Below are positions 6,117 through 6,279 of a DNA stretch of 6,279 bases, piece by piece. A model generated the notes under the pieces. The model had not been told where the DNA came from. It searched no databases and was given only the letters and a program-made list of their open reading frames with translations. Each line of letters begins with the position of its first letter. Position 1 is the stretch's first letter. The translations under genes and the position numbers were made by a program. Source of the stretch: JBBQKF01 sp964549475 (GTDB lineage Bacteria > Bacillota > Clostridia > Saccharofermentanales > UBA5734); the NCBI GenBank assembly GCA_964549475.1, contig CAZJXH010000224.1, positions 1 to 6,279 of the forward strand, read 5' to 3'.

Positions 6117-6194
6117 CAGGAGGAAAAACGATCCCTATGGACTGGTATGGATCGTTAGGCATTTCAAATAACCTAAATGAAATGCACCTCCCTG
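6117..6194 (+). ncRNA. Candidate structured RNA, copy 1 (three-way junction)
   Basis: By hand pairing, P1 is CAGGAGG (6117-6123) with CCTCCCTG (6187-6194), with one bulged C. P2 is AACGATCC (6127-6134) with GGATCGTT (6149-6156), 8 bp closing a 14-nt loop. P3 is GCATTTCA (6159-6166) with TGAAATGC (6178-6185), 8 bp closing an 11-nt loop. Junction strands are AAA, AG and A. GGT in loop 2 (6144-6146) can pair with ACC in loop 3 (6171-6173). P1 hides a strong AGGAGG. The fold begins about 4 nt after the predicted transcription start. I do not recognise the RNA family; a cis-regulatory leader (riboswitch-like) or independent small RNA is inferred. Confidence 0.5.
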
Positions 6195-6211
6195 TAAAGA
6201 TCTTAATATAA
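6137..6211 (+). CDS. Doubtful 24-codon mini-ORF inside repeat copy 1
   Basis: An ATG at 6137 lies 13 bases after AGGAGG (6118-6123) and opens a 24-residue ORF starting MDWYGSLGISNN and ending PVKILI, stopped by TAA at 6209-6211. The spacing is longer than usual and the ATG lies in the loop of predicted hairpin P2. No family is recognised. It may be chance, a leader peptide, or a truncated copy of the start of the downstream gene. Confidence 0.2.
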   Translation: MDWYGSLGISNNLNEMHLPVKILI

Positions 6212-6217
6212 ATATCG

Positions 6218-6279
6218 CAGGAGGAAAACGATCCCTATGGACTGGTATGGATCGTTAGGCATTTCAAATAACCTAAATG
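6218..6279 (+). ncRNA. Candidate structured RNA, copy 2 (truncated by window end)
   Basis: This copy repeats the P1 5' strand (CAGGAGG, 6218-6224), the whole P2 hairpin, the P3 5' strand, loop 3 and the first bases of the P3 3' strand. The rest lies beyond the window. It differs from copy 1 in the visible part only by one fewer A in the first junction. No clear promoter precedes it (TATAAA at 6207-6212 has no -35), so it is probably transcribed together with copy 1. Confidence 0.45.
6237..6279 (+). CDS. Doubtful start of an ORF in repeat copy 2 (runs off window)
   Basis: This is the same ATG context as in copy 1, encoding the same first 14 residues (MDWYGSLGISNNLN) before the window ends. 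If the tandem repeat is a duplicated 5' gene end, this would be the intact start of the next gene. Nothing in the visible part allows a function call. Confidence 0.25.
   Translation, partial: MDWYGSLGISNNLN

Larger units (their letters stand above)
6117..6279 (+). repeat. Direct tandem repeat of about 100 bp (two copies, second cut by window end)
   Basis: Bases 6129-6179 recur exactly at 6229-6279 (51 of 51 identical). The match extends leftward through CAGGAGG and an A-run (five A in copy 1, four in copy 2), so copy 1 starts at 6117 and copy 2 at 6218. The stretch between the matched parts, 6180-6217, is AT-rich at its right end. The second copy is incomplete only because the window stops, so further copies downstream are possible. 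Confidence 0.95.

Noticed and set aside
6117..6194. Intrinsic terminator of the carboxyltransferase operon
   Set aside because: The closing stem is followed by TAAAGATC rather than a T-run, and a promoter lies immediately upstream.
6117..6194. Purine riboswitch (three-way junction with kissing loops)
   Set aside because: The size and topology are similar, but the conserved junction sequences of that class (TATA, TTTCTAC, ACTATG type) are absent.
6117..6279. CRISPR array
   Set aside because: The shared unit is at least 62 bp with a one-base indel and rich internal hairpins, too long and structured for a CRISPR repeat; only one interval is visible.

Overview
The window looks like chromosomal DNA from an anaerobic low- to mid-GC Firmicute, probably a Clostridium-class bacterium. 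The evidence is strong AGGAGG-type ribosome binding sites, the trpS-scpA-scpB neighbourhood, a CodY-box-like operator, and a biotin-dependent carboxyltransferase cluster typical of anaerobes. All protein genes lie on the + strand. No mobile element, tRNA, rRNA or CRISPR array is visible.

Left part (1-2539): the 3' portion of trpS (tryptophanyl-tRNA synthetase, KMSKS loop present), then scpA and scpB, the kleisin and winged-helix subunits of the SMC condensin. scpA and scpB are translationally coupled through an ATGA overlap. Both proteins carry long, charged, probably disordered N-terminal extensions. In scpA this extension contains two sets of short in-frame tandem repeats.

Middle (2540-2754): a 215-bp AT-rich intergenic region holding a perfect 10-bp inverted repeat, a 14/15 match to the CodY operator consensus, a perfect TATAAT -10 box, and a doubtful 19-codon leader ORF. 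It appears to control the next operon.

Right part (2755-6077): a three-gene unit made of a 12S/MmdA-type acyl-CoA carboxyltransferase, a free-standing biotin carrier (EAMKMEN), and a 5S/OadA-type carboxyltransferase that lacks its own biotin domain. These are the three parts of a transcarboxylase (12S-1.3S-5S). No biotin carboxylase, membrane pump subunit or OadG is seen inside the window. Biotin on the carrier would shuttle CO2 between an acyl-CoA and a 2-oxo acid (oxaloacetate/pyruvate). The 12S-like protein departs from the usual MmdA/PccB motifs, so its acyl-CoA substrate is open.

Right end (6078-6279): the most unusual part. A near-consensus promoter (TTGACG-17 bp-TAAAAT) begins right after the 5S stop codon and would start transcription a few bases before a direct tandem repeat of about 100 bp. 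The first copy can be drawn as a compact three-way junction: a closing stem that sequesters an AGGAGG, two 8-bp hairpins, and complementary loops. The second copy is identical for 51 bases and is cut by the window end. Each copy also contains an ATG-led mini-ORF. I read this as a tandem structured RNA leader or small RNA of unrecognised family; a duplicated start region of the next gene is the main alternative.
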